64,000 nucleotides of DNA from Echiichthys vipera (taxonomy: Eukaryota; Chordata; Actinopteri; Perciformes; Trachinidae): assembly GCA_963691815.1 (NCBI GenBank), contig OY829650.1:9723027-9787026 (forward strand), in the 5' to 3' direction. Both the position numbers and the translations under genes were made by a program. This document shows, one piece after another, positions 44,320 to 57,200 of this stretch (the first letter of the stretch is position 1; the number at the start of each line of letters is the position of its first letter). The notes beneath the pieces were generated by a model. The model made no database searches. It was not told the origin of the DNA and saw only the letters and a program-made list of their open reading frames with translations.

Positions 44320-44755
44320 ATACATATTTTATCTTATACGTTTCTCTACACTTAACTTGTCTGATTTAATTTCATTAATTAATTAATTAATTCATTCATT
44401 CATCTTCAACCGCTTGTCCTTGTCGGGGTCGTGGGGGGCTGGAGCCGATCCATACATTTGATTTGATTTGTATTCTTCTCTCTACTTTATATATTTAACT
44501 AAGAGTCTGTTGTTTACATGCTATATTTAACTAAGAGTTATTTGGCTCCTGTTTATTGTTTTACTTTTTATATTTATTTATCTAAGAGTTTATTGTTGTT
44601 GTTTGTTGATTGTTGTTGTTTATTGTTTATTGTTATTATTGTTTATTGTATTTATTTTTTTATACCTCCCTTTTTTTCTACACAAGTGTTGTGTATACTG
44701 CTTTAAATTCAAGTTCCTTCCCAAAGGGATCAATAAAGAAAAGTCTGAGTCTGCC
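44320..44755 (+). mobile_element. Retrotransposon 3' tail, family X copy 3, with a nested fragment
   Basis: Shares TACATATTTTATCTTATACG, ACTTAACTTGTCTGATTTAATT, AACTAAGAGT and the ending CCCAAAGGGATCAATAAAGA with 7125-7412. An unrelated piece, (ATTA/ATTC)n plus CAACCGCTTGTCCTTGTCGG and GGCTGGAGCCGATCC at about 44370-44450, has landed inside it on the minus strand. It lies some 500 b upstream of the vasp ATG. Confidence 0.65.
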
Positions 44756-45298
44756 ACACGCTCCCGAATTGGTGGGAGTTTTACGAGTCGTCAGTGAACG
44801 CACCGTGGGATCGTAGCCTACTTTGAAGCTGGCGGGTTGGGCCAGCCTCCAATGAATTCACACCGAGCTACCGACCGAGCGACCGACCGAGGGAGCGGAG
44901 GAAAGTCTGGCGAAGACACACGGGTTTAATCTCCACTAAACAGAGCGGTCAAACCAACGCAAAGTGTGGAAGAAGTTCTGGTTGTGGTGGTGTAGCCCGG
45001 CTTCTTCTCGGCTTCACCTCCAGTGTGGGGTAGTGATTGGAGTTGACAAGCCCGCTTCACTACTGTATCTACTCCCCTCCTCCTCCTCCTCCCTCTCCCG
45101 CTCCACACAACCAGGAAATCGTCGAGGTGTGCTTTCTTTATACCGCTAGTGGCTACCCCGTTTGCGGGTGTAGATGCGCCCTTTTTTCGCCTATTTCCCC
45201 CCCCGTTTTTATTTCACTAGTTTGACTTTTAAAGCCCGGGCTTCACTTCTGAAGTCGGCCCAAACTTGCCTTTTCGAGAGGATCTCCACTCTGGGACA

Positions 45299-48200
45299 AT
45301 GAGGTGGGTAAAGCTGCTCAAATCCCTTCATCTTCATTGTGTTTCCAGACTACATTTTTTGTGTTTCGGCCACTGGTTTTCACAAAGGCGACTGTTCACT
45401 TCTGACCCTCTAATGTCTCTTTTTGGAGTCCGCATAACAGTTTAATCTCCACGGCAGTTGTTTTCCAACACAACATGTCGTGTTTTTTCCCCCCACACTC
45501 AGAAATAAGTCGAGCTTCTGGCTGTTTTTGGTGTTGTTTAACTACCGGGGGCACACACAACATGACGCTGCGGAGGAGCAGCTTTCGTGACCTTTGTTGG
45601 TGAATTAACTTGATGGTTTTCGTATGAGAAAGTACCTGCTCAAGTGTGTCTGTCCGTGGGAAAATAGTCCCCACCAGGTTGGGGCTGTTGTTGAGCCGGT
45701 CAGATGACAAAAACACACTTTTGTATCTGTGTCAAACACTCCATGTTGGCTCTTGTGTTGCTCATTTGGCTGCAGCACTTCAGTATTGTACTGTGCATGT
45801 ATCTAAGCTCAGCGGTGAGGAAGTACTCTTTTACTCAAGTAAAAATAGTAATACCACACTGTAGACATAAAAGTCTTGCATCCAAAACCGTACTTAATTC
45901 AAATTACAACACCTATTAGCATTAAAATGTATTTAGAGCACAAAAAGTAAAATGACTCATTATACAGAATGATCAGTTCAAACATAACAATTTGTAAATG
46001 CTCCCAAAACCACTAAAAATAGATCAAAAACAAAGATTTTACAGTTTTTAACCATGTACGGTACTGAAAACTTCATATTGGATTGATACTACCATTTTTT
46101 AGACCAAAATATTGGCTTTTTATACTTTTCCTACTTCTGATGGCTGCAGCTACCACTTTACTAATGAAGCATATTAAAATATTATATTATTAATAATGAT
46201 AGATTAATGTAAATATCACTTTAATGTTGCAGCTCATAAAGGTGGGGCTAATTTTGTTTACTTAATGAACTGCTGTGTAGCTTACTCTATTTGAGTTTTG
46301 TTGATAACATTTTGTATTAATTATCTGAATCTCTAAAGTAAGAAAATTAAAGTATAAAGTAGCATAACGAGGAATTATTCAAGTGAAGTGCCTCAAAATT
46401 ATACTGAGAGAAGTCCTTGAGTAAATGTTTGGTTACTTTCCAGGACTGTCCAAACTAAACCACTATCATGCAAAAACGATGATATAGAAATAACACAGGT
46501 AAACAGCAGTGTCTTCATAACTGAGGTCAGAGGTCAAGGGAGTTTGTAGAACAAGTGAAAGGGATTCAGTGTCTTGCTCAGAGGCACTTCAGCCCGGTGG
46601 ATCCTCCTCTGTTCAGGCGGCTCTTTCAGCAGCACAATGACCCACTCAGCCACCCTGCTGCCCCAAATACGCTTGCTGTTTATATCGTGTCTTGCATTCC
46701 ACGGCCACACATTAAACCGATCCCTCTTCTACTATTTTCTCCCTCTGAGAATAGAGAGGCTTTACACCGAGAACCAAATTTCTCGGTGGGAGCAGGCTCG
46801 TGTCCACAAATTCCACATCCTGTCACAGCCTGTGCAGTTTGTAATTGCATGCTTTGAATCCACCGCTTTTGGCTGTGCCTTTTTCTCTCTCTCTTTTCTT
46901 CTTTTTTCCTCACTTCTTCACATTAAACAGAGAAGCACTCCAATTATGTCAAGGAACACCTTTTGTCATTGGAAAGCTTGACAAATGGGAGTTAAGCTTA
47001 GAACCTTGAGGTGCTGCTGAGTACTGTTGGTGCAGGGCTGATAACCTGTGTGACTAGTTCTTTATCTCAAACGTATTACGCTGCCCTTTCTGTAGCGATA
47101 TATATCTCAGCCCGGCACATGGGTTGGTCCAGGGTTCGTGTTTATTTTTCACATATTTCTCCATAGTAACTTTGATTACAACCGGAACAGGAGGTACCTC
47201 AGCTGCCTGAAAGCCTGCCACAATCACAGTAATGCATCAAAAATACCCTGCTGGCGAGGCCATTAATTAAGTTAATGCAGTGATCAGCAAAGATTACTGT
47301 TAACATACTCATAGGCACTTCGATGTGAAGCAAGGCAGACACAATAATAGAAGCTGCATCTAATGTTGTATTCTCATGCGGCGTAAGAGTTATTCCCAGA
47401 CACAAACGCACATACGACACCCCAACAATTCACCGGTCTAGCCACTATGGTATATAATAAAACTATTACATCACTATGGTACGTATTTGAATTCTCACAC
47501 ATCATACAATAAGGTAAGCAAACTGCTTTAGCTGCGCTCAAACTATACTTCCCCAACCATAGACTACTGCAGAAATCAGACTGCACAAAAACACACAATG
47601 TAAATATTAAAGTCTAAATCCTTCAGAATGGTCTCTCCATGCTGTTGATAGGTGACAACCACCTTGAAAATTGTAGGTCTTGCTTTATCTGGATACTGCT
47701 GGTCCTCCACTGCGGCCTAAACGGTGATGTCACCCCGTATAATAGGTAAAGACTGGAATGCAGCTCCACTCATGTTCATTGTCATTTGTCCCTGTGGTAT
47801 GTGAATGTTGACAGAAGTGCAGTCAGTTGGTCAAAAGTTCAACAATTTGACCCAGTTGAGGAAAATGTTTCAGTAATGCATCATAACTTAAAGCTACGTT
47901 TACAGTCATTAGAAGCGTCCTGCTGTTCCAGTCGTAGGCTACAGCGTTATCTCCGCTGACCACATTCAGTGTTGCAGTGTTCATGCATCTGTACAAAGAA
48001 GCAGATGCTCCCAAATGAAAGTTGTTGCTAAGAGAGCACCGTATCAGCTTTTCAGACTTATCCTTTTGTTAAGGTGGTGCATCCATCTGCATAATGATTC
48101 ACTGTTATTGTCAGAGGTGACTCCTGCCTCCCACCATGACTCACTGACTGGGTCTCTGTGACTAAAAGACTCGTCCTTTCAAACACCAGCAGTATGGCCG

Positions 48201-51200
48201 CCTCAGGCTCAAGAGTTAACGCGCATGACGCGAGCAGACAGGTGTAATGCATCTGCTCACCACACTCTGTTTGCAACCTAACGAGTTTCCTGCACTCAGT
48301 TTAGAAGCTAGACATGCCTGAGAGCAATGCCAATCTGGGCTCCTCTGCTTTTCTCCTTACGCTCTTACATGAGATTTTTATTGATCAGCCTTAAAAGCAG
48401 GGAAATGGCCTCCCCCTCAGTCTCCTTTGTGTGTCGGCTCCAGCTTGTTTTTTTCTGCCATGGCAGTAACTCGAAAGGAATGCAACTCTAACGGTGATCT
48501 CTGCAGTTTTTCTGTCACATCCACTTCCTCTTATCAAGACGTTCAATGTCTTGACCTCATGTCCCAACGCCTCAGTAGTTGTTATTTAAGGAATTTAGCA
48601 ATATCATTGCGTATTTGTCCATGTAAGGATAACAAGATGAAACTCATCGTTGTTGCGATGCCACAGTGTTGTGTAATTTTCACTGTAGTGGTGTGTTGAT
48701 GCTGATTTTTCGTGTCTCTACTTGCTCTCCTAATTCCCTTGAACAGCCATTTTTTTTCTCTTGAAGTCTGAATTCAGTGGCAGAATGTAAACAGACTTTC
48801 AGCCTGTGTGCAATAAATGTTACTGCCTAAAATCTATTTTAAAATTCAAAATATCAAGCAAAGAAATACTTGTAGCTAAGATTTTCACTTAAAAGCACAG
48901 AGCTATGTAAAACTGCATTGTGAAGACACATTTCTGATTCACCTTCATTGCCTTTTGTTAACTGATCCAAATAAACGGAGGACATCCTGCATACCTGAAG
49001 TGATTGCATTTTTAGTGTGAAGAAAAATTGCGTCTTTAAATTTGTTTTCCAAACAAAGACCTCCTAATATTCACATTTACCCCTGCACCCCAGAAGCAAT
49101 AACCATTTGATGTAATTGGGTTGTGCTTGTGGGAATTCTTATCTATAATGAATTAACTATAATGGCTTTATTTCATGCATCATAAAGTGTTGCATGTTGA
49201 TATGCACTTCAAAAGACTCGCTGCACAGCTGATGTGACTGTGTCTAAACGATCACAAAAGCCTGTACGCTTCATCACTCCATGCTCTTCATTATTGAAGT
49301 GGTCTTGCCTTGAGAGTTTGTCTCCCACAACACCCAATCAATGCAACCCCCTCCCCTGAACCAATTTACCCCTCTGGGTCCTCCCACCTCTCATAAATAG
49401 GCCATTATGCCGGCCTGCCTCTTGGATTAGACGCTTTGCTACAGGAGTAGCTCAACATACAAAACCTACTATTGTCTACTTGGCGACAAATCCAGGTCCC
49501 TTGGTGGTGGCTGCCGTTTTACTTCTGTAATTGTGCTGTTATGTTCTCTCTTTAATAGCATTGTTTCTTCTGTGATCGCCTGTTGTAAACTTGACCTCAC
49601 TAGCTTGTTGGTCGTGGCCTCACTTAATTAAGTAGCCTTGTTAATAAGCTTGGTGTTTTCAGAATCAGAAAACCTTTAATGTCCCGCAGACGGGGAAATT
49701 CTTTTGTCACAGCAGCAACAGAATATGACAAAATAAGATAAAAAATAGCAAAAATAGATAAAAAAAATAGCAAAAATAATCAATAAAGTTAAATTTAAAA
49801 AGGGAAGGAATAGAAATAGACATATGTACATATTCACATGATGTAGTGCAGTTGTTCTTGTTTTGTTTGTTTGTAAAAATGTGATATGGAGTGAATAAAA
49901 ATTATTAAATAAGTCCAAATAGTGCAAAAAGCAGAAGGCATATTGCACACATTGCATATTGTTTTGAAACTGAAATCAAAATAATTAAATAACTGATACA
50001 TTTGTTCAAAAATGAACATAATTCTTAGCTGCAGCCCTGTTGGGATATACATATTCTGGAAACATTTCATGGTTAAAATAACCAGGTTGGACAGAGTGTG
50101 CTTATGCCTAACACAGTAAATTCCAGACAAATCATGGTTCTTCATCAAACTGAGGTGAATGAATCCACTATGGCCATAAAGTGGTCCTCATTGACTGGTT
50201 TGATACTACCAGATACATTAAATGGATAACTATCTTGTTCTAAATGATATGGAAACCTCTCTGTTGCTGGTCAGGGCGGAATACTTAAACATAAACATAA
50301 GCACGGCCTGAAGCAACTCTTTTGTCTATCTCAAAGCCAAGTTGGGTGTTTTTCACCTTCCATTACACTGAGGTTGCTGTTCATAGAAGTTATAGGCAGA
50401 ATATACTGGCCTTGTACTCACGCCTGCACATGACGTTGTGTTTATGTCTGCTGATTTCTTGTCGGGAGGGGAAATATTTTGTTTGGTTTTGCTTTAACAA
50501 ATGAGGAGCAACTAATCTGCTGAGATCATTTCCTGTCACCAGGGAAGCCGTGCTAGCGTTTTTTTAGGAGCGATTATCTTAGAAGGGTATTGATTTAAGA
50601 GTTGTAGGCTGTATCTGTTGGACATAAAACAGTCTGCACAGCTGCCTTGATCTCATTCCAGCCATTTTTCATAAACGCAGCAAGGTAGCCATCTTAAAAT
50701 GAAGGAAGATGACGCCACCATTCTTCATCTCATCTATAAAGATCTGATTGGATGATTGTCTCCCTCAGTAGGCACAACACCAGACATACTGTATAATTGG
50801 CTGAAAAAATATGCTTCATGTTTCAGATGTCTGAAACCAGGATAAGAATATATGGGCAGATTTCTGGATTTTAGCTTGGAGGACTTTCACTTCTACCCAA
50901 CAGCAATGTGAAATCGAACAGAATAAACTGCTCTACAGTGGCTGAAATTAAGTTAAAGACACATCTACAAAACATGTGGTCTTTTTGCATTAGCCAGACT
51001 GAGTGACATCATCCCAGCTGATGGAGAGTCTGGGTCTAACAACGTAGTGAAACCGAAGCTTGTTGTGGGCAGAAATGCTGTAGCGATATATTGTATGGTC
51101 AGCACTGCTAATGGGCACAGAGATGCATCGGGTTCATCAAAGGTCCACTCCTAATGGAGCGTAATGGATGCCAGTTAGTATAAAAACTGCTTTATGCTGT

Positions 51201-54200
51201 CAGCCGTCTTAAACATTCCTATCTTTCACGTCCTCGGATCTTAACTTCACTTATCTGGGATGATGGGGATTGCTGATACACAAAGGTTGCATTAGATAAA
51301 ACGTATTGGAGGAACCCAGCAGATGATTTGCTGGGCAGCAGATTCCTTACATTATCATGAGGCACCTCTTACACTGCATTGTTGTTTTTAACTAAACCAA
51401 AAAGTCCTAGCTTAAAGGGAGCACCTGTTTTGACATCTCCAGTTAAAGACTGAAATATTTTCTGCATGGGCGACAACCTTTTTTTGTTGCATGATTAGCG
51501 GTGCACATAATCTTGTTGTTTGATTGTTGTTGTCCTAGATGCTGCACGAAGCTCCCATTCTGCCAATTTGACAGAATAGTTAGAGACCGTCTGCTCTATT
51601 TGACTGGTATCATTTAGGAACTTGATGTTTAGGTCAACTGAGTGGTCAAAAAAGGACTATTATTTTGTTAAAGATTAAAACGCTAAAATAGTTAAGGCGC
51701 TCAATCATGGGTGGATATTGGCCTGAATGTAACTTCTGCTGTTGTGTTTGTACAAAGTTTCAGACAGAAAGTAACTGAATGAGGATGAACATAACTAAGG
51801 CTACATTCACACTGCAGGTCTTAATGCACAATTACGATTCATTGCTCAAATCCAATTCGATCAAATCCGATACGTATCCGATTCGGTATCACATTTAAAA
51901 GTCACCTGATTCTGTTTCTAAAATGTCAGATTCAATGCGACTTGTGCTCTTCACACTGTCAAAAGCAAATCAGATATCAGTCACATACGAGCGGAAAAAA
52001 AACAGATTCCGTATATTATATATATAGAAAAATAGAAATGTACGTTTCTATGTTTTACAGGTTTCTGCTTTGAGTGCAAAGAATCAGGTGAGGGTTGTTC
52101 AGTTCAGTTATCTAGTATCAGGCCTCATTTCTCACTGGCAGCAATGCTTTCACATGTGAGAATTAAAAAAAATATTGTAAAGTTCTTCAATAGGGCTCCA
52201 GCTCTTTATTAAAGTGTGTTTGCTGTCATAAACTTGGCGTACATGTTGGAGGATTTAGCTTTGTTGGTGTAATAGATTGCATGACTGTTATCCAAGTAGC
52301 CACTATCTGCAAAGTAGACTAATGTAAGGTCAAAGTCTACACACTCATGGCACTCAAGGGCAATGCGAAGCAGGAAGTATGATTAGGTTTTGCCATCTTG
52401 TTTAAAAAAAACAACTTTTTCTCATCTTTGGACATTTCTTCTCTAGTGCAAAGGAAAGAGTGTACAAGTCAGGGCAGCTGAGAAAGGGGGAGTTTTTTTT
52501 AAAAGTGGATTGTTCCTCCAGAAAAGTAGGCCTGCCTCCTCCTTGTGCTGAGTCGAGGAGGATGTGCTCCAACCTGTAAAAGGAATTGAGCTCAGCGAGG
52601 AGGACAGAGGTGAGATGGTTCCAAATATGGGCATTGAGTGTGCCACTAGTGCCCCCCCCTCCCCCCAGACACACACACAGGACCGCCCCACACTGCCTCA
52701 CAAGCAGGAAGGAATTCATCTCCGCTCTTGAAGTGGTGTGGTCACACAACAAAATGAAAGTTCTTGGCCAAAACGTCTATTCAACTTTTCCTCAATGCTA
52801 GATAAGCTGTGCCAGGCAAAGGATGAGTCAGCGCTCAAAGAATGCTGAGGGGTTTTCTTAGTAGAGGAGTTTCAGCTGAACATGTCTGACTCCATTCAAA
52901 CAGCGATATTGAGAAGGAAGAGCTTAAGAATAGCTGAGATAGCCTGGACCCTTGTTTCAGTGTGACTGACTCGTGGAGGGAGAAAGCAGTAGCCTGCAGC
53001 AACTATATATGTGTGTGTGTGTCTATTTGTGTACTTAAGCAGTGTGCTAGAACCTGTGTGATTGTTTGTCGGGCATTAGGAGAACAACTAAGAAAAAGAG
53101 AGTGAACTTAGCAGAGGAATAAGGCTAAGAAGGACTAAGATCTCCTTTTCCAGCCCTAACCTTGTTTTAAAAGCTTGTCATTTTTATTAAGCCTTCATTG
53201 TAGTGGGTACAACATAGGGAACAAACCTGCTTAAATTAATTTCATTCAGACCTCCAAAAATTCCTGTTTCGCCCTGAATTTGTTCTTTAATTACCTTTTT
53301 AAAATGTCCTTTTTCCTCAAAATAATTGGCGTTTGTGTTCCTGTTTGTGTTTTACATTTGAAGAAAACCAGCTTCATCAATGGGGAGTTTGTTCTGAGTC
53401 CGTGCATTGGGCTACATATTAACATTTACGGGACAGCTGGCTCTCACAACTCAACAGGAACTGCACTTTGCCGTTTGAAAGCTTATCTCGCACCTACTTT
53501 TACAGTCTGTGATAGTTCCTAAATACTGACACGAGACACAAACAAGTTTCATGAGATGTATGTTGTTCAGAGAGGTTGATTTCAGAGTCATGTGGGCCCT
53601 GCAAAACATCACTGACAGCCGTATACATGGCCGCGGGTGGTTTGAGGACTGCACTGTCAGATGACCATGCCAGCGTCAACAGGCTATTGTGTGTGGACTT
53701 TCCATGTCCGAGTCAGCATCGGAGGTCAAGTACTTTACCACCATCATGACCTCTGTCCAGTGTGTGCAATGAGGCAGCAAAACCCTTATTTCAAAGGAAA
53801 ATGTGGTCTCTTACAGCATGGAAAGAACTAACAGGCGAATGTGCTGATTCTGGGAGCGTTCTCGTGCTGGCACATGTGTTTTCCCATGTTGCCTCTTTGC
53901 AACCAAAGCCTTGTCTACATGGGTATTTTTGTAAATATAGCCTTTTCTATGCGTTTTAACCTTACTTCCACACGCAAACTACATTTATGGTCACTGAGAA
54001 CGGGTCTTTCAGAAAACTCTTTTGTTTATCTTCATTAAATCATTTCCTTTCCCAGCCGAGAGGGACAGCACAGCACTGCAGTTTTTCAGTGGCATTAATA
54101 AATTAGCGTCTAGTAGTAATTGCTCCGAGTAACGCAGTGAATTTCAGCCTGCATGCATGTCTTTCAATCCTAACATTATTGAAACAGGCCAGCTAATATT

Positions 54201-57200
54201 GGTAGAAAGAGCAACAAGTTAACGGCTGTCCTGCAGCTTCCGGCTGTGCATGCAGCCCCAGCGTAAGAAGAGAGAAAAGAGACTCTAAATGAAAGCAAAA
54301 GGCCGTAAAGCATCTCACACTGAGATGAAATGCAAACACTGGGCTGCAACATGTGTCTTTCAGTTTAATTAAAGGCATTGTGTTGTTAAACCCCCCCCCC
54401 CCCCCCCCCCCCCCAAAAAACCTGAACATCCATATGTTGAGGGTGGGTATTTTACGCTATGAAGCAATCGATTAGCATCCAGGTAGCCTTCCAGTATTAG
54501 CTTTTGTTCAGGCTTCTGGTTGGTAAACATCTTCTTCTTTGCAATGTGGGCAAACACGGCTTAGCGTATTGCCGTCTGTTGGTTTCACATGCTCTTGACA
54601 GCCCTTCAATATGTTTTTACATTTTCATTTTGGCAGAGTTTTTTTGTGCATGCTTCGTGAGAACAAAGGAGGGGAAACCCTGTCTACTAAAATACCCGTG
54701 TGCGTGTGTACTAGGCCTAACACTTTCTTTTCTCACTTCTGTCTGCAGTTCGTGTGTCTTTCTCAAACTTGATTTTCCCACGTCTGTCTCTTGTCAAATA
54801 TCCAGGTGCTGTGGTAATAAGGCAAAGTTCTCGCTGAATTTATTGCAGTCCTATGTGCCCATGGTTACATTTGACCAAATCAAGAAGATATGATGGAATT
54901 TATTTATTTTTATCTGAAGTAAATGGATTTGGAGGAATTCATTTGTAAATTATTACTGGAAAAACACAGGCCCATATAAAGCATTATTCTCTAACACATC
55001 ACATAAATTGAGGCATTTACAATGATGCCATTTTACCCCAATATCAATATGTATCATGCCTGTCAGCTCAATGTGGTCCCTATTTTTATCAGGCGTTGAA
55101 GAACAGAGAGGAAGTGGTTTGGTTAGACACTATTAAGTGAGTTATTGTCTGGCCCTGTCTGCTTTTAGTGTGACCTTTTTACTCGAGGGGAAGTTGAAAA
55201 TAATTAATGCGTCATTGTTCGCTCATCTTTGGTACAGCAGAACGCGGTTTACTAATTCAACCGACGCCTGTTATTCATCCTATGTTTCATATTTGGCCAT
55301 GAGTGTGTGTGAATCATATAAGCAAAATACATTCTTTCATTGATGAGACATGATGCTATTGTATGTATGCACTAGTTGTACATGAGTTACTCCTGCAGGT
55401 CTTCAGTATTCCCCGCTGTGTTTTGACCACAGAGAAAGACACTTATTCCTTGGGGCAAGACTAACTCAAAAAGCTTGAACATCATTAAAAAATGATAGTT
55501 CTGAGTGAATAAAAGCTTTTCATATAGTGATATTATGAACTCCTGGAGGAGAAAGAAGCCTGGCGAATTGTGAGGGACAGAGAGAGGTATGGATGCAGAG
55601 ACAAATGGAATTACTTTACTTAGTGTCTAGACAACACTGTAACTTTAGTGTGTCTTGTCGTAGCCTAAGGGCTGATGTCATGAGTTGTATTTTGCTCAGT
55701 TAAACAGTCTCATGCTACACAGGATGCATGTACAACTATCCATTTCACTGCGCGTTTGGCCTTCTTATCGCTGCACCAAATATAAATATGAGCTGCAGTA
55801 TTATGTAACGCATGTTTCTGCATGAATGCCACCGCAGAGACATCTCTCGACAGATCTTGGTACTTGGTTAAATCGTTTGGTTGAGAGAGAATGGAGCGGA
55901 AATGGAGATGAGTGGCAGAGGAGCGTGGTGGGAGGGTCAGGTAAATGGAGGAGGGAAGAGAGCCACTGGGCCTGACTGTACTTGCCAACACATTTGGGGA
56001 AAAGCTCTAAGAGCACAACCTTATACAGACATTTCCAAGAGAGCGTGAGCCCCAGCCATGCACTGTAGTTTCCTGTTAACCCCTTATTGACAGAAAAACC
56101 ACAGAAAGATGAGGAACTCACTGGAGCTGTAATAACGACATGTGAAGACAGACTGGGTTTTTTTCAAGTATTGATGCAATAAGTGAATATCATCCTGCTG
56201 ATCATTTCCTGTGCTGAAGTCTTCTGTTGTCAAGTCCTTTGCTAGAGGTATTTGGTGACTCAAATCCGTCACAGAGCATCAACCAGTGACCTTTGTGCTT
56301 AACAGAAAACCTCTTAAGCTAACTAAGTGACCGGTTGACTTAGTGCCACAGCCAGCGTCAGTGTCGTCACTAATGAACCGGTGGTCTTCGTCCGTGGGAG
56401 GACTGGAATAGATTGTCACCATCATTGTCTGTCCTAGTTTATTCCAGCACTAAAACTCAGTCCATTGAAATCCAGCTGCGGGTCCTCCTGCAGCCTGTTA
56501 AACCCATTGGACTGGGTCAACACATGGGCACACGTGTTGGCAGGTTGACAGGTGCGGCGGCGTGCCCGAGTACTTGCATTTATGCGTGTGTCCCACACAC
56601 GCTCTTAGTGTCCTGGCGTCCGTAGTTTCATCAATAATGCAGCTGCTCACTTTCAGTCTCGCTCCTGAGCCCTCGCTTTCTCTGCCATTAAATATGCATC
56701 CATTTCCCAGTCCGAAGTCTCTGTCCCCTCCCAGTTCCCATAAGCCCTCTCTGCCCGACACATCAACAACATGCTTTGTGCAGATGGGATCAGAGAACGC
56801 TGCAGTATTTATCCATCCAATCCCCGAGGTGGCTTTAACCTGCTCGAGGGGACCGACGGACGTTGTGTGGATTTAAGACCGCTTGTCAATGTTGAACTCA
56901 CAACTCTGTTGTGCCTTCTCTCTGCGTTGTAAAAATCCTTTCTATATTTGCAAACTAGTTATGTGTCTTAGCCTACCATGTGTTCAGGTTTTGTTACCTT
57001 TCAATTCACCTTTCATCTGGCAACAATAAGTTTCTATGGAGAACTGGACTAACGTTCACCGCAGCACAGTTATTATAAGATTTGTGCCAATTATAACACA
57101 ATTGCAGGAAGGAGTTTTTCAATTTACATAACACGCTTTTCTATGATTTACAGCAACCCCAGAGCTAGCTGATGTGTTGTACAAATATATTTGTGTGTGT

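Noticed and set aside
49676..50148. Phe- and Ile-rich minus-strand frames resembling membrane proteins
   Set aside because: AT-rich retrotransposon-tail sequence gives hydrophobic codons; there is no gene structure.
54193..54557. Glycine-rich minus-strand protein frames
   Set aside because: They are created by the C24 homopolymer; no domain or splice support.
56498..56876. Open frames on both strands in vasp intron 1
   Set aside because: Overlapping frames of 87 and 104 residues with no domain, in the middle of a large intron; expected by chance.
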